64,000 nucleotides of DNA, from NCBI GenBank assembly GCA_030765055.1, contig CM060955.1, positions 158,757,243 to 158,821,242 of the forward strand, read 5' to 3'. This DNA is from Mantis religiosa (taxonomy: Eukaryota; Arthropoda; Insecta; Mantodea; Mantidae). The position numbers and the translations under genes are program-made. The notes below the pieces were generated by a model, which searched no databases, was not told the origin of the DNA, and saw only the letters and a list, made by a program, of their open reading frames with translations. Shown here in pieces: positions 45,676-56,177 of this stretch. The number at the start of each line of letters is the position of its first letter. The first letter of the stretch is position 1.

Positions 45676-45790
45676 TCTATGTCAAAACTAAGGAAGTTTC
45701 GCAGTAATGGACATAAGATAATTTATTTAGACGAAGCCTCGTACGATACCCATGACGTATTGAGAAAGGTGGTAACCTTGCTGAAAGGTC
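45676..45790 (+). pseudogene. DDE_3-type transposase relic, part 2
   Basis: Immediately right of the mariner, SMSKLRKFRSNGHKIIYLDE, ASYDTHDVLRK reads on in the frame that AWRYI leaves at 44338 once the mariner and one TA are ignored. It includes the YLDE first catalytic block of the family (usually YLDETW; here YLDEAS). It stops being recognisable after about 45790, so the nuclease core is incomplete. Confidence 0.7.
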
Positions 45791-45916
45791 TGCGAGAAGG
45801 AGGGTCTGTTTTGTAAAACGATTATAAGGGTTCGTCAATGGCAGAGACCGACGTACACACGCGTTAAACAAACAGACTTTACCACGAGTGCTAGGGGTCC
45901 GCAGCGCTCGCACCAC

Positions 45917-46502
45917 GGATCACCTCCCCTGCGGGACTGATATTTATAAATTTCATTTATTAAATTTGCATTCGTATTTAAACGATGCAGATGGTTCTGA
46001 CTTCATATGGTAATGTAGAGCCGAGTGTTCTACTTTCGCAACCGTAGCTTGAGGAAGGTCAAGAGAATGCATGCTGATAATGCCATGTTGTGTATAAGCG
46101 GAAGTCATTTTACTGTCACGTACTTCAACACGTTCGTTTACTTACTGCGTTTACTGTAATGAGAGTTTACGTAATGTGATAAACTGAGATTATATCTAAC
46201 AGCAGACCAAGTACTCATTCATATGACTTTCTGAACTCACTCCTCTGCTATCATTAACCAACACTTATTTCACTATCTACTTCACGTAATCAAGATGAGC
46301 ATTTGTAGATATTATCTTATTACGTAGTTCCTTGTAGGTACAATGGCAACAGAGGACAAATCTCTTAAGATCCGGTAGCTTTATGATGACATTGACCTTC
46401 GCATAACCAGGATATAACAAAACTTAATGTACTCACATGAACTTCCTTTGTTTTTGTACAATTATTCTTACAACTGCTTATTTCTCTGCTTATTTTTTTT
46501 AG
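45917..46502. other. No recognised feature
   Basis: Unassigned spacer. It starts in a short segment (about 45885-45945, cgagtgctaggggtccgcag) that resembles the end of repeat X copy 2 at 50215-50292. Confidence 0.4.
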
Positions 46503-46740
46503 CCCTCCTCGGTAGCGTAGATGGTAGCGTGTCTGCTTCACGTTCAAGAGGTCCCGAGTTCGAATCTCAGTCAGGGTGAGTTACCTGGATAAGGTTTTCT
46601 CCAGAGTTTTCCCTTATCCTGAAAGACGAATGTCGGGTAACTCTAAGCTCTATGGACCCTGGGCTCATTTGAGCCTCATTTCACCCATTCCATTTATCGT
46701 CCGATATGGCTTAACGTTGGAGGAGGTAAATTACAAAGAA
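46503..46740 (+). mobile_element. SINE family 1, full-length copy
   Basis: cctcggtagcgtagatggta (A-box), gagttcgaatctcagtcagg (B-box), ggataaggttttctccagag, one body unit (aaagacgaatgtcgggtaac, agctctatggaccctgggct, tcgtccgatatgg) and the A-rich end aaattacaaagaaaaaa. A good reference copy with a single body unit. Confidence 0.94.
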
Positions 46741-46881
46741 AAAATTACTTACTTCATTATAATCGAGATAAACTTTTGAAAAAATAATGTTATTATTTTT
46801 TGTTCCATTTAATTTTTTGACAAATTATTATTTGGTCAAAATGGGCTCTTGATTTTAGTTAAAATTAAAATTTCACATGTA

Positions 46882-48173
46882 CGAGGGAGCACCCAAAAGA
46901 AACCGGCGCTGCCACTCGTAGACGTAGTGCAGGGTTCTGACGCTAGATGGTGTTAGTAGAGACCTTCATAAAACAGCTGTGCAGACGGCGTCAGTGTAGA
47001 GCTAAACGTGTAAGTGTGGTATTGTGTTTCTCTGACTATTGGCGGGTTACCTCTGAGAAGTCGTTATGGCAACTTTAAAACAACAAAGTGTGTGAAATTT
47101 TGTTTCCTGCTAAAAAAAATCTGCAACGGAGACACACCAAATGCTTCAGGAAACTTTCCAGGAGGACGCTATGAGCCGCACACAGGTTTTCGAGTGGTTT
47201 GAGCGCTTTAAACGTGGTGAGATGTGTGTTGAAGACCAAGCTCTTTCTGGACGCCCTTCAACATCGCGAAATGAGGAGAACATTGAAAAGGTCCACCTAG
47301 AGATCAACGAGGATCGTCGCCAATCGATCGACTAAATTTCAGCAGCGACAGGAATCAGTTGGAGCTCGTGATAACGGATTTTGAGGGAGGATTTGCACAT
47401 GAGACGTGTTGCTGCTAAATTTGTTCCGCGCCTTCTCACACAGGAGCACAGAACTATCCGCATGAATGTGTGTCAGGACTTGAAAACAGAGATTGCACGT
47501 GATCCAAACTTCTTGAACAAAGTCATTACAGGGGATGAGAGTTGGTGTTACGGGTATGACCAAGAAACCAAGCAAGCGTCAAGCCAGTGGAGAACTCCCA
47601 ACTCTCCCAAACCAAAAATGCAAGGCAAGTGAGGTCAAATGTGAAGACGATGATCATTGTCTTTTTTGATATTCGTGGAATTGTGCATCGGGAATTTGTC
47701 CCCCCTGGCCAGACTGTTAACCAGCACTTTTACTTGGATGTTTTAAGGCGTCTGCGAGAGGATGTGAGGAGGAAACGCCCGGAACTTTGGCGATCAGGTG
47801 ACTGGTTTCTGCATCACGACAACGCTCCAGCACACACGGCTTTACGAGTGATCCACTATTTGGCATCTCAGATGTGGTCTGTCGTTCCCCACGCTCCGTA
47901 TTCGCCGGACCTAGCCCCGTGAGACTTTTTCCTATTTCCACGAATGAAAAAACCGCTAAAAGGGGAGCGTTATGAGGATGTGGAGGCGGTAAAAACAGCT
48001 TCGCAAAGGGCACTGGACAATATCAAACTTGAAGAGTTCCAAACATGCTTCCAACAGGGGGAAAAGAGACTTGACAAGTGCATCGCATGTAATGGAGAGT
48101 ATTTTGAAGGTGACTGAAGTAATTTTGTAAAAAGGTCCATCAATTAAGTTTTTATGACAACAGTCCCCCCTCG
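46882..48173 (+). mobile_element. Mariner element, decayed
   Basis: Flanked by TA (46880-46881 and 48174-48175). The termini start CGAGGGAGCACCCAAAAG (left) and, on the complement, CGAGGGGGGACTGTTG (right), so inverted-repeat identity is confined to the outer ~7 bp plus scattered matches. It contains a nearly full-length broken transposase. Confidence 0.88.
47066..48117 (+). pseudogene. Mariner transposase, near full length with stops and frameshifts
   Basis: It begins MATLKQQSV at 47066. After an early frameshift, KKSATETHQMLQETFQEDAM and SRTQVFEWFERFKRGEMC give the first HTH; SGRPSTSRNEENIEKVHLEI the linker; MRRVAAKFVPRLLTQEHR, then VITGDESWCYGYDQETK with the first catalytic Asp. A stop interrupts at about 47630. 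DVLRRLREDVRRKRPELWRS, then FLHHDNAPAHTALR (second Asp) and YSPDLAP follow, with TGA in place of the usual Ser codon just before the third Asp (DFFLFP). It ends KRLDKCIACNGEYFEGD at TGA 48115-48117. All three catalytic Asp codons persist. Not functional. Confidence 0.9.
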
Positions 48174-48175
48174 TA

Positions 48176-48835
48176 TGTTTAAGGTATTTTCATCATTAGG
48201 TTATGTATACCTTGACTTTTCTGGAAACAGCCTTGGTCCACTTGATTCTAAATTATGTTTACGTAAATGGTAACCAAAATCTTAGCACTTATTCAAAACA
48301 TGTAGATATTGTTAAACCACACAATTTATGTAACGACCTTTTTCTTAGCAATAGCTATTTCTGAGATATTTAGTGTTATTGGCCTGAATTTTCAAATACA
48401 CTTTCCTCAACAGGTAGGATAGGTTAGATTTGGTGTATTGTACCTATGATCTCTAAGTGGGGCATAGGAAGGATGTGGCGAGTGCAGAGGGTAGCCGACC
48501 CCAAAGAGTTAAGCCAGTACAGAGGGCAGGGACCCTAAAATTGAGCAGTTGGAAACTCCCCGGCAGGCCAGTATAGCCTGTTGTTCAACCCACCGTGGTG
48601 AAACAGCCCACTAGGTCGGCCTGGAGATCGGAGGAGGAAGATTTACAAGAGCATATCTTGTATTTATTTGTACATAAGAAAATAATGTACAAGTGTGTTA
48701 CAGAGAACGTTTTCGTTTACATACTATCCTTCCTTAACCTATGTACAAGAATTGAGCGACTACCTTCTTTCACCCCTCAGCCAGCTTGGCCTAACAGCCT
48801 TATGCTTCACTGAGGGGTTACCTGTGTCCCTTACA
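48176..48835. other. No recognised gene
   Basis: Unassigned sequence. At about 48420-48640 a GC-richer block (gggcataggaaggatgtggc, ccgaccccaaagagttaagc, accgtggtgaaacagccc) has the look of a repeat but has no second copy in this window. Confidence 0.35.
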
Positions 48836-49080
48836 GGCCACGCCGTGGCTCAGTGGTTAGTCCGCTTGGCTCTCACCAAGGCGGCCCGGGTTCGATCCCA
48901 GGCGACCGCAAAGTGAGATTTGTGATGGACAACATGGCGCTGGGGCGGGTTTTCTCCGGGATCTCCGGTTTCCCCCGCCATCTCATTCCACCGGTGCTCC
49001 ATCTTCATCTCATGCATCATCAGTGTCACCGCCTGCGGTGCCGTATGTAGTAAAAGCGGGCGTTAAACACTACACATTTC
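48836..49080 (+). mobile_element. SINE family 2, full-length copy
   Basis: tRNA-like head gccacgccgtggctcagtgg (A-box) and gcccgggttcgatcccaggc (B-box) at 48839-48905, then gcgaccgcaaagtgagattt, gcgggttttctccgggatct, catctcattccaccggtgct and gtaaaagcgggcgttaaaca. The body matches the truncated copy at 13594-13796 in reverse. Confidence 0.9.
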
Positions 49081-49199
49081 ATTTTGTATCCCATACTTTT
49101 CTCTGCAAAATCCTTCCTCCCCCCATTTTTCCTTCCCCCCTTCATAACGTTTGCTTCTAACTATCCTGAACCATTTATCTTACATTTTACCAAGAAATC

Positions 49200-49690
49200 T
49201 TCCTACATTTTTATTCCTATTCCGTTGTTCCCTGTCAGCATTCTTATTGTTACAATTTTACCCTCAACTTCCTCCCATGTTTTCTCCCATGCCTCCTTCC
49301 TCCACTTCTCAACTCCTTCACATCTTTCTGCGTAATGCTCTACACTTTCTTCCCCCCCGCCACATAATTCACATATTCCTACCTTACTCCACCTTAATCT
49401 TTTCATAAATATTGCACCTGTTCTCGTCCATGCCAATCCCTCCCTTTCAATCCTACTACACTTGTCTGTATAACCTTCTCTTCCCCAGTACCTTTTCAAA
49501 ATCCTATAAAACTTCAATGAACTTTTGTTTTCCATGCCTTTCTATGTATTCCATTCTTGTCCTTGCCTTGTTCCAAAATCATCTCTCATTTCCTGCACGT
49601 GCCCTCCATATATCCCTCATTCCTATTTTGTCCATATTTCTCTCTACCACTTTCCATCAACTATTCTTATTTATTAATGTTCTCTGCTGT
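49200..49690 (-). pseudogene. LINE ORF2 tail relic
   Basis: The minus strand reads LKFYRILKRYWGREGYTDKC, REGLAWTRTGAIFMKRLRWS, GICELCGGGEESVEHYAERC, EGVEKWRKEAWEKTW. It is the same multicopy ORF2 tail with a zinc-knuckle-like C-x2-C...H-x4-C pattern as at 14930-15170. T/C-rich on the + strand. No reverse-transcriptase core remains. Confidence 0.7.
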
Positions 49691-49714
49691 TCCATGCACA
49701 TTAAAATATGTCCA

Positions 49715-50292
49715 TGGGGTAAGACCTAGAGACTAACAAGCCCCTCCCCCATCTGACCCTGTGGACTCAAGACGGGATGGAAGTGGATGCACCACTTACG
49801 CGTGCCAACTCCAAAATGGGAAGGCTACCGATATGACCTCGGTGGGGCCGCCTGGTGATCTAGCACACCTTCTACTAGCTATGCTGGCTAGTACGCGAGA
49901 ATTTATGGCTTCCCTCAACCCCGTCCGAAGACGTACACGATCTCCCACGGGTATAGGGAACCACTGCCCCGAGTTCGAATCTCGGTCAGGGTGAGTTAGC
50001 TGGATAAGGATTTTTCCGGGGTTTTCCCTTATCCTCACAGACGAATGTCGGGTAGCTCTAAGCTCCATGGACCCTGGACAGATTTGAGCATCATCTCACT
50101 CCTTTCATTCACCGTCCGATATAACTTAACGTTGGGGGACGTAAAATTACAACAAAAAAAACCACTGCCCCCTCGAGTCCAGCCCAATCCGAAGAACTCC
50201 TCTAGTAGCGTCAGAGGTACCACGAGTGCTTGGGGTCCCCAGCGCCCGCACCACGGCGAGCTGAAGGGCACTGATCTCCTCCCCTACGGGAA
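49715..50292 (+). mobile_element. Unknown interspersed repeat X, copy 2, with nested SINE
   Basis: Same family as 41620-42660 (gactcaagacgggatggaag, ctcggtggggccgcctggtg, tatggcttccctcaaccccg, gggaaccactgcccc). Interrupted at 49971 by a SINE; continues 50159-50292 (cctcgagtccagcccaatcc, ccgcaccacgg, ctgatctcctcccc). Confidence 0.7.
49971..50158 (+). mobile_element. SINE family 1, 5'-truncated, with 12-bp target duplication
   Basis: Begins inside the B-box (gagttcgaatctcggtcagg) and runs through one body unit to an A-rich end (aaaattacaacaaaaaaa). aaccactgcccc occurs on both sides. The other copy of repeat X at about 42484 shows the unoccupied site with this motif once. 5' truncation with a target duplication is the signature of LINE-driven target-primed insertion. 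Confidence 0.93.
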
Positions 50293-51354
50293 TATAAGTA
50301 TACCGCTTATCGGATCGAGCTCAATTTACTGTTTGTCCACATATCTCACATTTGAGGCGCGTATCTTCGCTTAACTTATATGCTATTTTGCTGAATTGTG
50401 TTTTTTCTAGGTTGACTGCACTGCAGAAACCAAAGAGTGTTAGCTCTCGCTTCTTCCCCCCTGCCCGTACTACACAGTAAAACTAGCGCTCAACTTATCG
50501 TGCGCATATAGTAAAAGGTCATGGGAAGCGAACCCGGAACTCCCGAAAGCGCGCCGCAGACGAGCCATCCCACTTGGGTTTCTCAGTTGATAGTCTCTAT
50601 TCCTTTTCTATATCCTACCAATGCAACCAGAATGAAATATCAAAGTCATTACACAAGGACGAGTTCTTAAAATGTTGTTTAACTTGGAGTAGATAGAATA
50701 ATAACGATAGTTTGTACAAGAGTGACTAAAGAGTCATAAGTAATATTGTTATACTTTTACCATGTATCATCTATTAGATGACCTTAGTTGCGTAGTGACT
50801 TTTCTGCAGCATTTGTTCTAACCATCTTTACGTAGCAGTCTGAAGATCCACTTTTGGTTCATTGTTGACCAGTGTAATCTTCATGAAATCGGAACTTGGA
50901 GGTTTCTGCGAGGTTTTCTGTTTATTCCGAATCACGTCCCCGACGGAAATGCTATAAATTGATGACCGCTATTTGCCAAAGTCAAGCAGTAATCATCTCA
51001 ACGCCTGCGGTTAGATTGAAACAAATGAACTAAATGCCCTTCTTAATTGTGCAGCGCCGTGTGAAGTAAATGGCTGTGCGTTTAAGCAAAGCCCATTAAT
51101 GTTGACAAGGAGGGTCAAGGAGAAGCACTTGTGACCTTCATGGTACCACAGTGGCATTCGCTTCCTGCGTCAGACCAAAACACATGATGAAACAAAAGAA
51201 TCATGTCTTGCAAATCGCCTTCGGTTCTCCAGTAATGAACTTTAGCAAACAAATTGCTTTCGGCGCCTGTTTTATACTTCCAATCATTCCTTCATTAATT
51301 CACTTCCCATTTTTAATTTCTCTTGTAAGTAAAGAGTATTAGTAGAAAGCTGTG
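50293..51354. other. No recognised feature
   Basis: About 1 kb of unassigned sequence left of the satellite array. If the transporter gene extends leftwards this could be intron or 5' flank. No exon was recognised. Confidence 0.4.
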
Positions 51355-54300
51355 ACATTCAAGTGAGGGGAGCTCCCAATAATAATTGTCATTAAAACAA
51401 AACAGAATTTTGACTCAAAGAACTAAGGCTACTCTTCAGTACTCTTTCTATTGTACAGTCACACGTAGGTCCAGTAGCTAGGCGTGACTTTCAAAGCGAG
51501 GGAAGCTCCAAATAATAATTTCCATTAAAATAAGAGAGAATGACTCAAAGAACTAAGGCTACTCTTCAGTACTCTTTCTATTGTACAGTCACACGTAGGT
51601 CCAGTAGTGAGGCGTGACTTTCAAAACGAGGGAAGCTCCAAGTAATAATTTCCATTAAAATAAGAGAGAATAATGTCTCAAAGAACTAAGGCTACTCTTC
51701 AGTACTCTTTCTATTGTACAGTCACACGTAGGTCCAGTAGTGAGGCGTGACTTTCAAAACGAGGGAAGCTCCAAGTAATAATTTCCATTAAAATAAGAGA
51801 GAATAATGTCTCAAAGAACTAAGGCTACTCTTCAGTACTCTTTCTATTGTACAGTCACACGTAGGTCCAGTAGCTAGGCGTGACTTTCAAAGCGAAGTAA
51901 GCTCTAAGTAATAATTTCCATTAAAATAAGAGAGAATACTGACTCAAAGAACTAAGGCTACTCTTCAGTACTCTTTCTATTGTACAGTCACACGTAGGTC
52001 CAGTAGCTAGGCGTGACTTTCAAAGCGAAGTAAGCTCCAAGTAATAATTTCCATTAAAATAAGAGAGAATAATGACTCAAAGAACTAAGGCTACTCTTCA
52101 GTACTATTTCTATTGTGCAGTCACACGTACGTCCAGTAGCGAGGTGTGACTTTCAAAGCGAAGTAAGCTCCAAGTAATAATTTCCATTAAAATAAGAGAG
52201 AATAATGACTCAAAGAACTAAGGCTACTCTTCAGTACTCTTTCTATTGTACAGTCACACGTAGGTCCAGTAGCGAAGCGTGACTTTCAAAGTGAGGGAAG
52301 CTCCAAGTAATAATTTCCATTAAAATAAGAGAGAATACTGACTCAAAGAACTAAGGCTACACTATAGAACTCTTTCTATTGTACAGTCACACGTAGGTCC
52401 AGTAGCGAGACGTGACTTTCAAAACGAGGGAAGCTCCAAATAATGATTTTCATTAAAATAAGAGAGAATAATGGCCCAAAGAACTAAGGCTAATCTTTAG
52501 TACTCTTTCTATTGTACAGCCACACGTACGTCTAGTACCGAGGCGTGACTTCCAAAGCGAGGGAAGCTCCAAATAATAATTTTTATTAAAATAAGAGAGA
52601 ATAATGGCTCAAAGAACTAAGGCCACTCTTCAGTACTCTTTCTACTGTACAGCCACACGTAGGTCCAGTAGCGAGACGTGACTTTCAAAACGAGGGAAGC
52701 TCCAAATAATGATTTTCATTAAAATAAGAGAGAATAATGGCTCAAAGGACTAAGGCCACTCTTCAGTACTCTTTCTATTGTACAGTCACACGTAGGTCCA
52801 GTAGCGAGACGTGACTTTCAAAACGAGGGAAGCTCCAAATAATGATCTTCATTAAAATAAGAGAGAATAATGACTCAAAGAACAAAGGCTACTCTTCAGT
52901 ACTCTTTCTATTGTACAGTCACACGTAGGTCCAGTGACGAGACGTGACTTTCAAAACGAGGGAAGCTCCAAATAATGATTTTCATTAAAATAAGAGAGAA
53001 TAATGACTCAAAGAACTAAGGCTACTCTTCAGTACTCTTTCTATTGTGCAGTCACACGTTTCCAGTAGCGAGACGTGACTTTCAAAACGAGGGAAGCTCC
53101 AAATAATGATTTTCATTAAAATAAGAGAGAATAATGACTCAAAGAAATAAGGCTACTCTTCAGTACTCTTTCTATTGTACAGTCACACGTAGGTCCAGTA
53201 GTGAGACGTGACTTTCAAAACGAGGGAAGCTCCAAATAATGGCTCAAAGAACTAAGGCTACTCTTCAGTACTCTTTCTATTGTGCAGTCACACGTTTCCA
53301 GTAGCGAGACGTGACTTTCAAAACGAGGGAAGCTCCAAATAATGATTTTCATTAAAATAAGAGAGAATAATGACTCAAAGAACTAAGGCTACTCTTCAGT
53401 ACTTTTCTATTGTACAGTCACACGTAGGTCCAGTAGCGAGACGTGACTTTCAAAACGAGGGAAGCTCCAAATAATGATTATCATTAAAATAAGAGAGAAT
53501 AATGAGTCAAACAACTAAGGCTACTCTTCAGTACTCTTTCTATTGTACAGTCACACGTAGGTCCAGTGACGAGACGTGACTTTCAAAACGAGGGAAGCTC
53601 CAAATAATGATTTTCATTAAAATAAGAGAGAATAATGGCTCAAAGAACTAAGGCTACTCTTCAGTACTCTTTCTATTGTACAGACACACGTAGGTCCAGT
53701 AGCGAGGCGAGACTTTCAAAGTGAGGGAAGCTCCAAATAATAATTTTCATTAAAATAAAAGAGAATAATGACTCAAAGAACTAAGGCTACTCTTCAGTAC
53801 TCTTTCTATTGTACAGTCACACGTAGGTCCAGTAGCGAGGTGTGACTTTCAAGGTGAGGGAAGCTCCAAATAATAATTTTCATTAAAATAAAAGAGAATA
53901 ATGACTCAAAGAACTAAGGCTACTCTTCAGTACTCTTTCTATTGTACAGACACACGTAGGTCCAGTAGCGAGGCGAGACTTTCAAAGTGAGGGAAGCTCC
54001 AAATAATAATTTTCATTTAAATAAAAGAGAATAATGACTCAAAGAACTAAGGCTACTCTTCAGTACTCTTTCTATTGTACAGTCACACGTAGGTCCAGTA
54101 GCGAGGCGTGACTTTCAAAGCGAGGGAAGCTCCAAATAATAATTTTCATTAAAATAAGAGAGAATAATGACTCAAAGAACTAAGGCTACTCTTCAGTACT
54201 CTTTCTATGGTACAGTCACTCGTAGGTCCAGTAGCGAGGCGTGACTTTCAAAGCGAGGGAAGCTCCAAATAATAATTTTCATTAAAACAAAACAGAATAT

Positions 54301-54590
54301 TGACTCAAAGAACTAAGGCTACTCTTCAGTTCTCTTTCTATTGTACAGTCACACGTAGGTCCAGTAGCGAGGCGTGACTTTCAAAGCGAAGGAAGCTCCA
54401 AATAATAATTTTCATTAAAACAAAACAGAATATTGACTCAAAGAACTAAGGCTACTCTTCAGTACTCTTTCTATTGTATAGTCACACGTAGGTTCAGTAG
54501 CGATGCGTGACTTTCAAAGCGAAGGAAGCTCCAAATAATAATTGTCATTAAAATAAAAGAGAATAATGACTCAAGGAACTAATGCTTAAG
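51355..54590 (+). repeat. ~131-bp satellite array, ~24 copies
   Basis: Units of 130-133 bp built from actaaggctactcttcagta, ctctttctattgtacagtca, cacgtaggtccagtagcgag, gcgtgactttcaaagcgagg, gaagctccaaataataattt and cattaaaataagagagaata. Unit anchors lie at 51432, 51562, 51695, 51828 and so on. Variants include cattaaaacaaaacagaata at both ends and a shortened unit near 53240. The origin of the unit is unknown; no mobile-element similarity was recognised. Related fragments lie at 1-178, 55625-55690 and 55991-56057. Confidence 0.97.
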
Positions 54591-55029
54591 TCAGGGTAGC
54601 TGAGGTAATTAGGGCCACAATGAGCTCATTCAACTGGTTATAAGTCACATTTAGCGCTAAGGCAGGTAACAATTGTCTGAAAATTAAAAAAAAAAAAAAA
54701 AACAATGCAAATCTTAAAACTCAGTCAAGCTACCGAGTGAAAAGAGATATTTCATAGACGACTTAGATGCTTAAATTTTAGTAAAAACTTGTATTTCTAA
54801 AATTCGCGTTTTTCCTTCGTGTTTTACCTATTATCGATTCTCCTTAGGGGCTAAAGGCTTGGTTATACAAGTTTTTAAAAGTTAATCTTTGTTTTACTTT
54901 TTTTAATAAAGTTCATTGTTGCTAAATAGAGTCAACATGAAAAATTCAATGCCATGGCCGGGATTTGAACCACGGCTAGTGTAAAGAAATGATTAATTTT
55001 TATCAATTAACTAAAATAATAAGAGTTAA
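54591..55029. other. Spacer with a tRNA-SINE fragment
   Basis: Mostly unassigned. At 54936-54985 the complement of aattcaatgccatggccggg and atttgaaccacggctagtgt is an inverted fragment of the family-3 SINE at 55155-55265. An A-run lies at 54686-54703. Confidence 0.5.
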
Positions 55030-55290
55030 ATGTTGAAGCCTGGGTCTCAAGTACTCAAGTAAGTCGCCACAAACGGTGTATCTCGAATATCAGAGCCCCT
55101 AGTGGTCTACCGGGGAAATATACGAGTGAAATGAAGAATTTGATGTCAGGACGGCACGTTGGCCATGGTTGCTCAATGGGTAAGAGTGACTGGACGGAAA
55201 CCAGGAGATCCGTGGTTCAAATCCCGGCCATGGCATTGAATTTTTCATGTTGACTCTATCAAAAACCTTAGCCTATGTGTGGCTAGTGTG
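55030..55290 (+). mobile_element. tRNA-derived SINE family 3, copy 1
   Basis: 5' region agcctgggtctcaagtactc, aagtcgccacaaa, cccctagtggtctaccgggg, then the tRNA-like part ttggccatggttgctcaatg (A-box-like) and gtggttcaaatcccggccat (B-box), ending attgaatttttcatgttgac. The same order recurs on the minus strand at 58855-59110. It ends about 100 bp before the transporter exon. Confidence 0.8.
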
Positions 55291-55395
55291 ACGAAATGAT
55301 TAACTTTCATCGATTAACTAAAATTCATTGTTGCTCTTATAGTTGTAAGGTTCGACTGGAAACGCATGTTAATAGTATATTATATATGTTTGCAG

Positions 55396-55531
55396 ACGCT
55401 TGTGGCAGGTGCAGTGTTTCTTCTAACAACGTGCAATGGAGTCCACATTGGCTACTCCGCCATTTTGGTGCCACAGCTGCAAGCTGAGAACAGCACGTTA
55501 CCAACAGATATAGAGCTAGGATCCTGGATAG
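55396..55531 (+). CDS. Tret1-like: Facilitated trehalose/sugar transporter, exon A
   Basis: Acceptor tatatatgtttgcag ends at 55395; donor g|gtaagtg begins at 55532, leaving phase 1. The exon reads TLVAGAVFLLTTCNGVHIGY, SAILVPQLQAENSTLPTDIE, LGSWI. This is the first transmembrane helix, the outer loop and the LxxSWIAS motif that opens helix 2 in insect Tret1-type MFS sugar transporters (SLC2-like), plasma-membrane proteins that carry trehalose or other sugars by facilitated diffusion. It joins in frame to the exon at 60821: the split codon g+ct gives Ala, making SWIASVQSV. The cytosolic N-terminus and start codon are outside or unrecognised. The flanks are satellite and SINE DNA. Substrate is inferred from family only. 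Confidence 0.9.
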
Positions 55532-55624
55532 GTAAGTGAAGGGCTTTGACCTCACAAAGCCTCCGGCATCACCAGAACATCCCTGGGTCTATTATTATCG
55601 ATACACTTCCGTATGAGGCAATCG

Positions 55625-55921
55625 GAGTGGCGAGGCGTGACTATCAAAGAGGTGGAAGCTCCAAATAATAGTTTGCATTAAAATAAGTGAAGCCCGCCTC
55701 GGTAGCGTAGATGGTAGCGCGTCTGCCTCACGTTCAAGAGGTCCCGAGTTCGAAACTCGGTCAGGGTGGGTTACCTGGATAAGGTTTTTCCGGGCTTTTC
55801 CCTTATCCTGAAAGACGAATGTCGGGTAACTCTAAGCTCCATGGACCCTGGACTCATTTGAGCATCATTTCATCCATTTCATTCATCGTCCGATGTGACT
55901 TAACGTTGGAGGACGTAAATT

Positions 55922-55992
<71 letters not shown>

Positions 55993-56057
55993 ATAATGAC
56001 AAAGAACTAAGGCTACTCTGCAGTACTCTTTCTATTGTACAGTCACACGTAGGTCCT
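55625..56057 (+). repeat. Single 131-bp satellite unit split by a SINE
   Basis: Left part gcgaggcgtgactatcaaag to cattaaaataagtga (about 55632-55689), then a SINE with a (GA)n tail, then right part gaataatgacaaagaactaa to cacacgtaggtcc (55991-56057). In array units these parts are contiguous (cattaaaataagagagaata), so the SINE landed inside a lone unit. Confidence 0.85.
55691..55990 (+). mobile_element. SINE family 1, full-length copy with (GA)n tail
   Basis: cctcggtagcgtagatggta, cgagttcgaaactcggtcag, ggataaggtttttccgggct, one body unit, acgttggaggacgtaaattg, then about 60 bp of (GA)n at 55927-55988 in the tail position. Confidence 0.93.
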
Positions 56058-56177
56058 TTTTGCATTGCAAGAATGGTTACAGTACATATTCCTGCTTCCC
56101 CTCTCCACTCAGACGTTCCAATTTTTCCCAAAGCTGGCTCATACCGCGTGAACTGTTAGCCTAACATGGAGAACGTA

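Larger units (their letters stand above)
43495..45912 (+). mobile_element. Older DDE_3-type element or gene relic hosting a mariner
   Basis: The segments at 43510-43570 (ggtaaagtttgtttacttaa, tgcgtgtgcagttcgg) and 45830-45895 (complement ggtaaagtctgtttgtttaa, cgcgtgtgtacgtcgg) are inverted copies. They may be termini of one element that contains the DDE_3-type relic and was later hit by the intact mariner. The interior upstream of 44040 is not recognisable. Confidence 0.5.

Noticed and set aside
48839..48912. Functional tRNA gene
   Set aside because: Good A- and B-boxes, but the sequence runs into a SINE body also found at 13594-13796, and the acceptor stem is not closed.
49084..49729. Plus-strand frames with hydrophobic Phe/Leu/Pro-rich peptides
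   Set aside because: They are antisense shadows of the A/G-rich minus-strand LINE tail relic.
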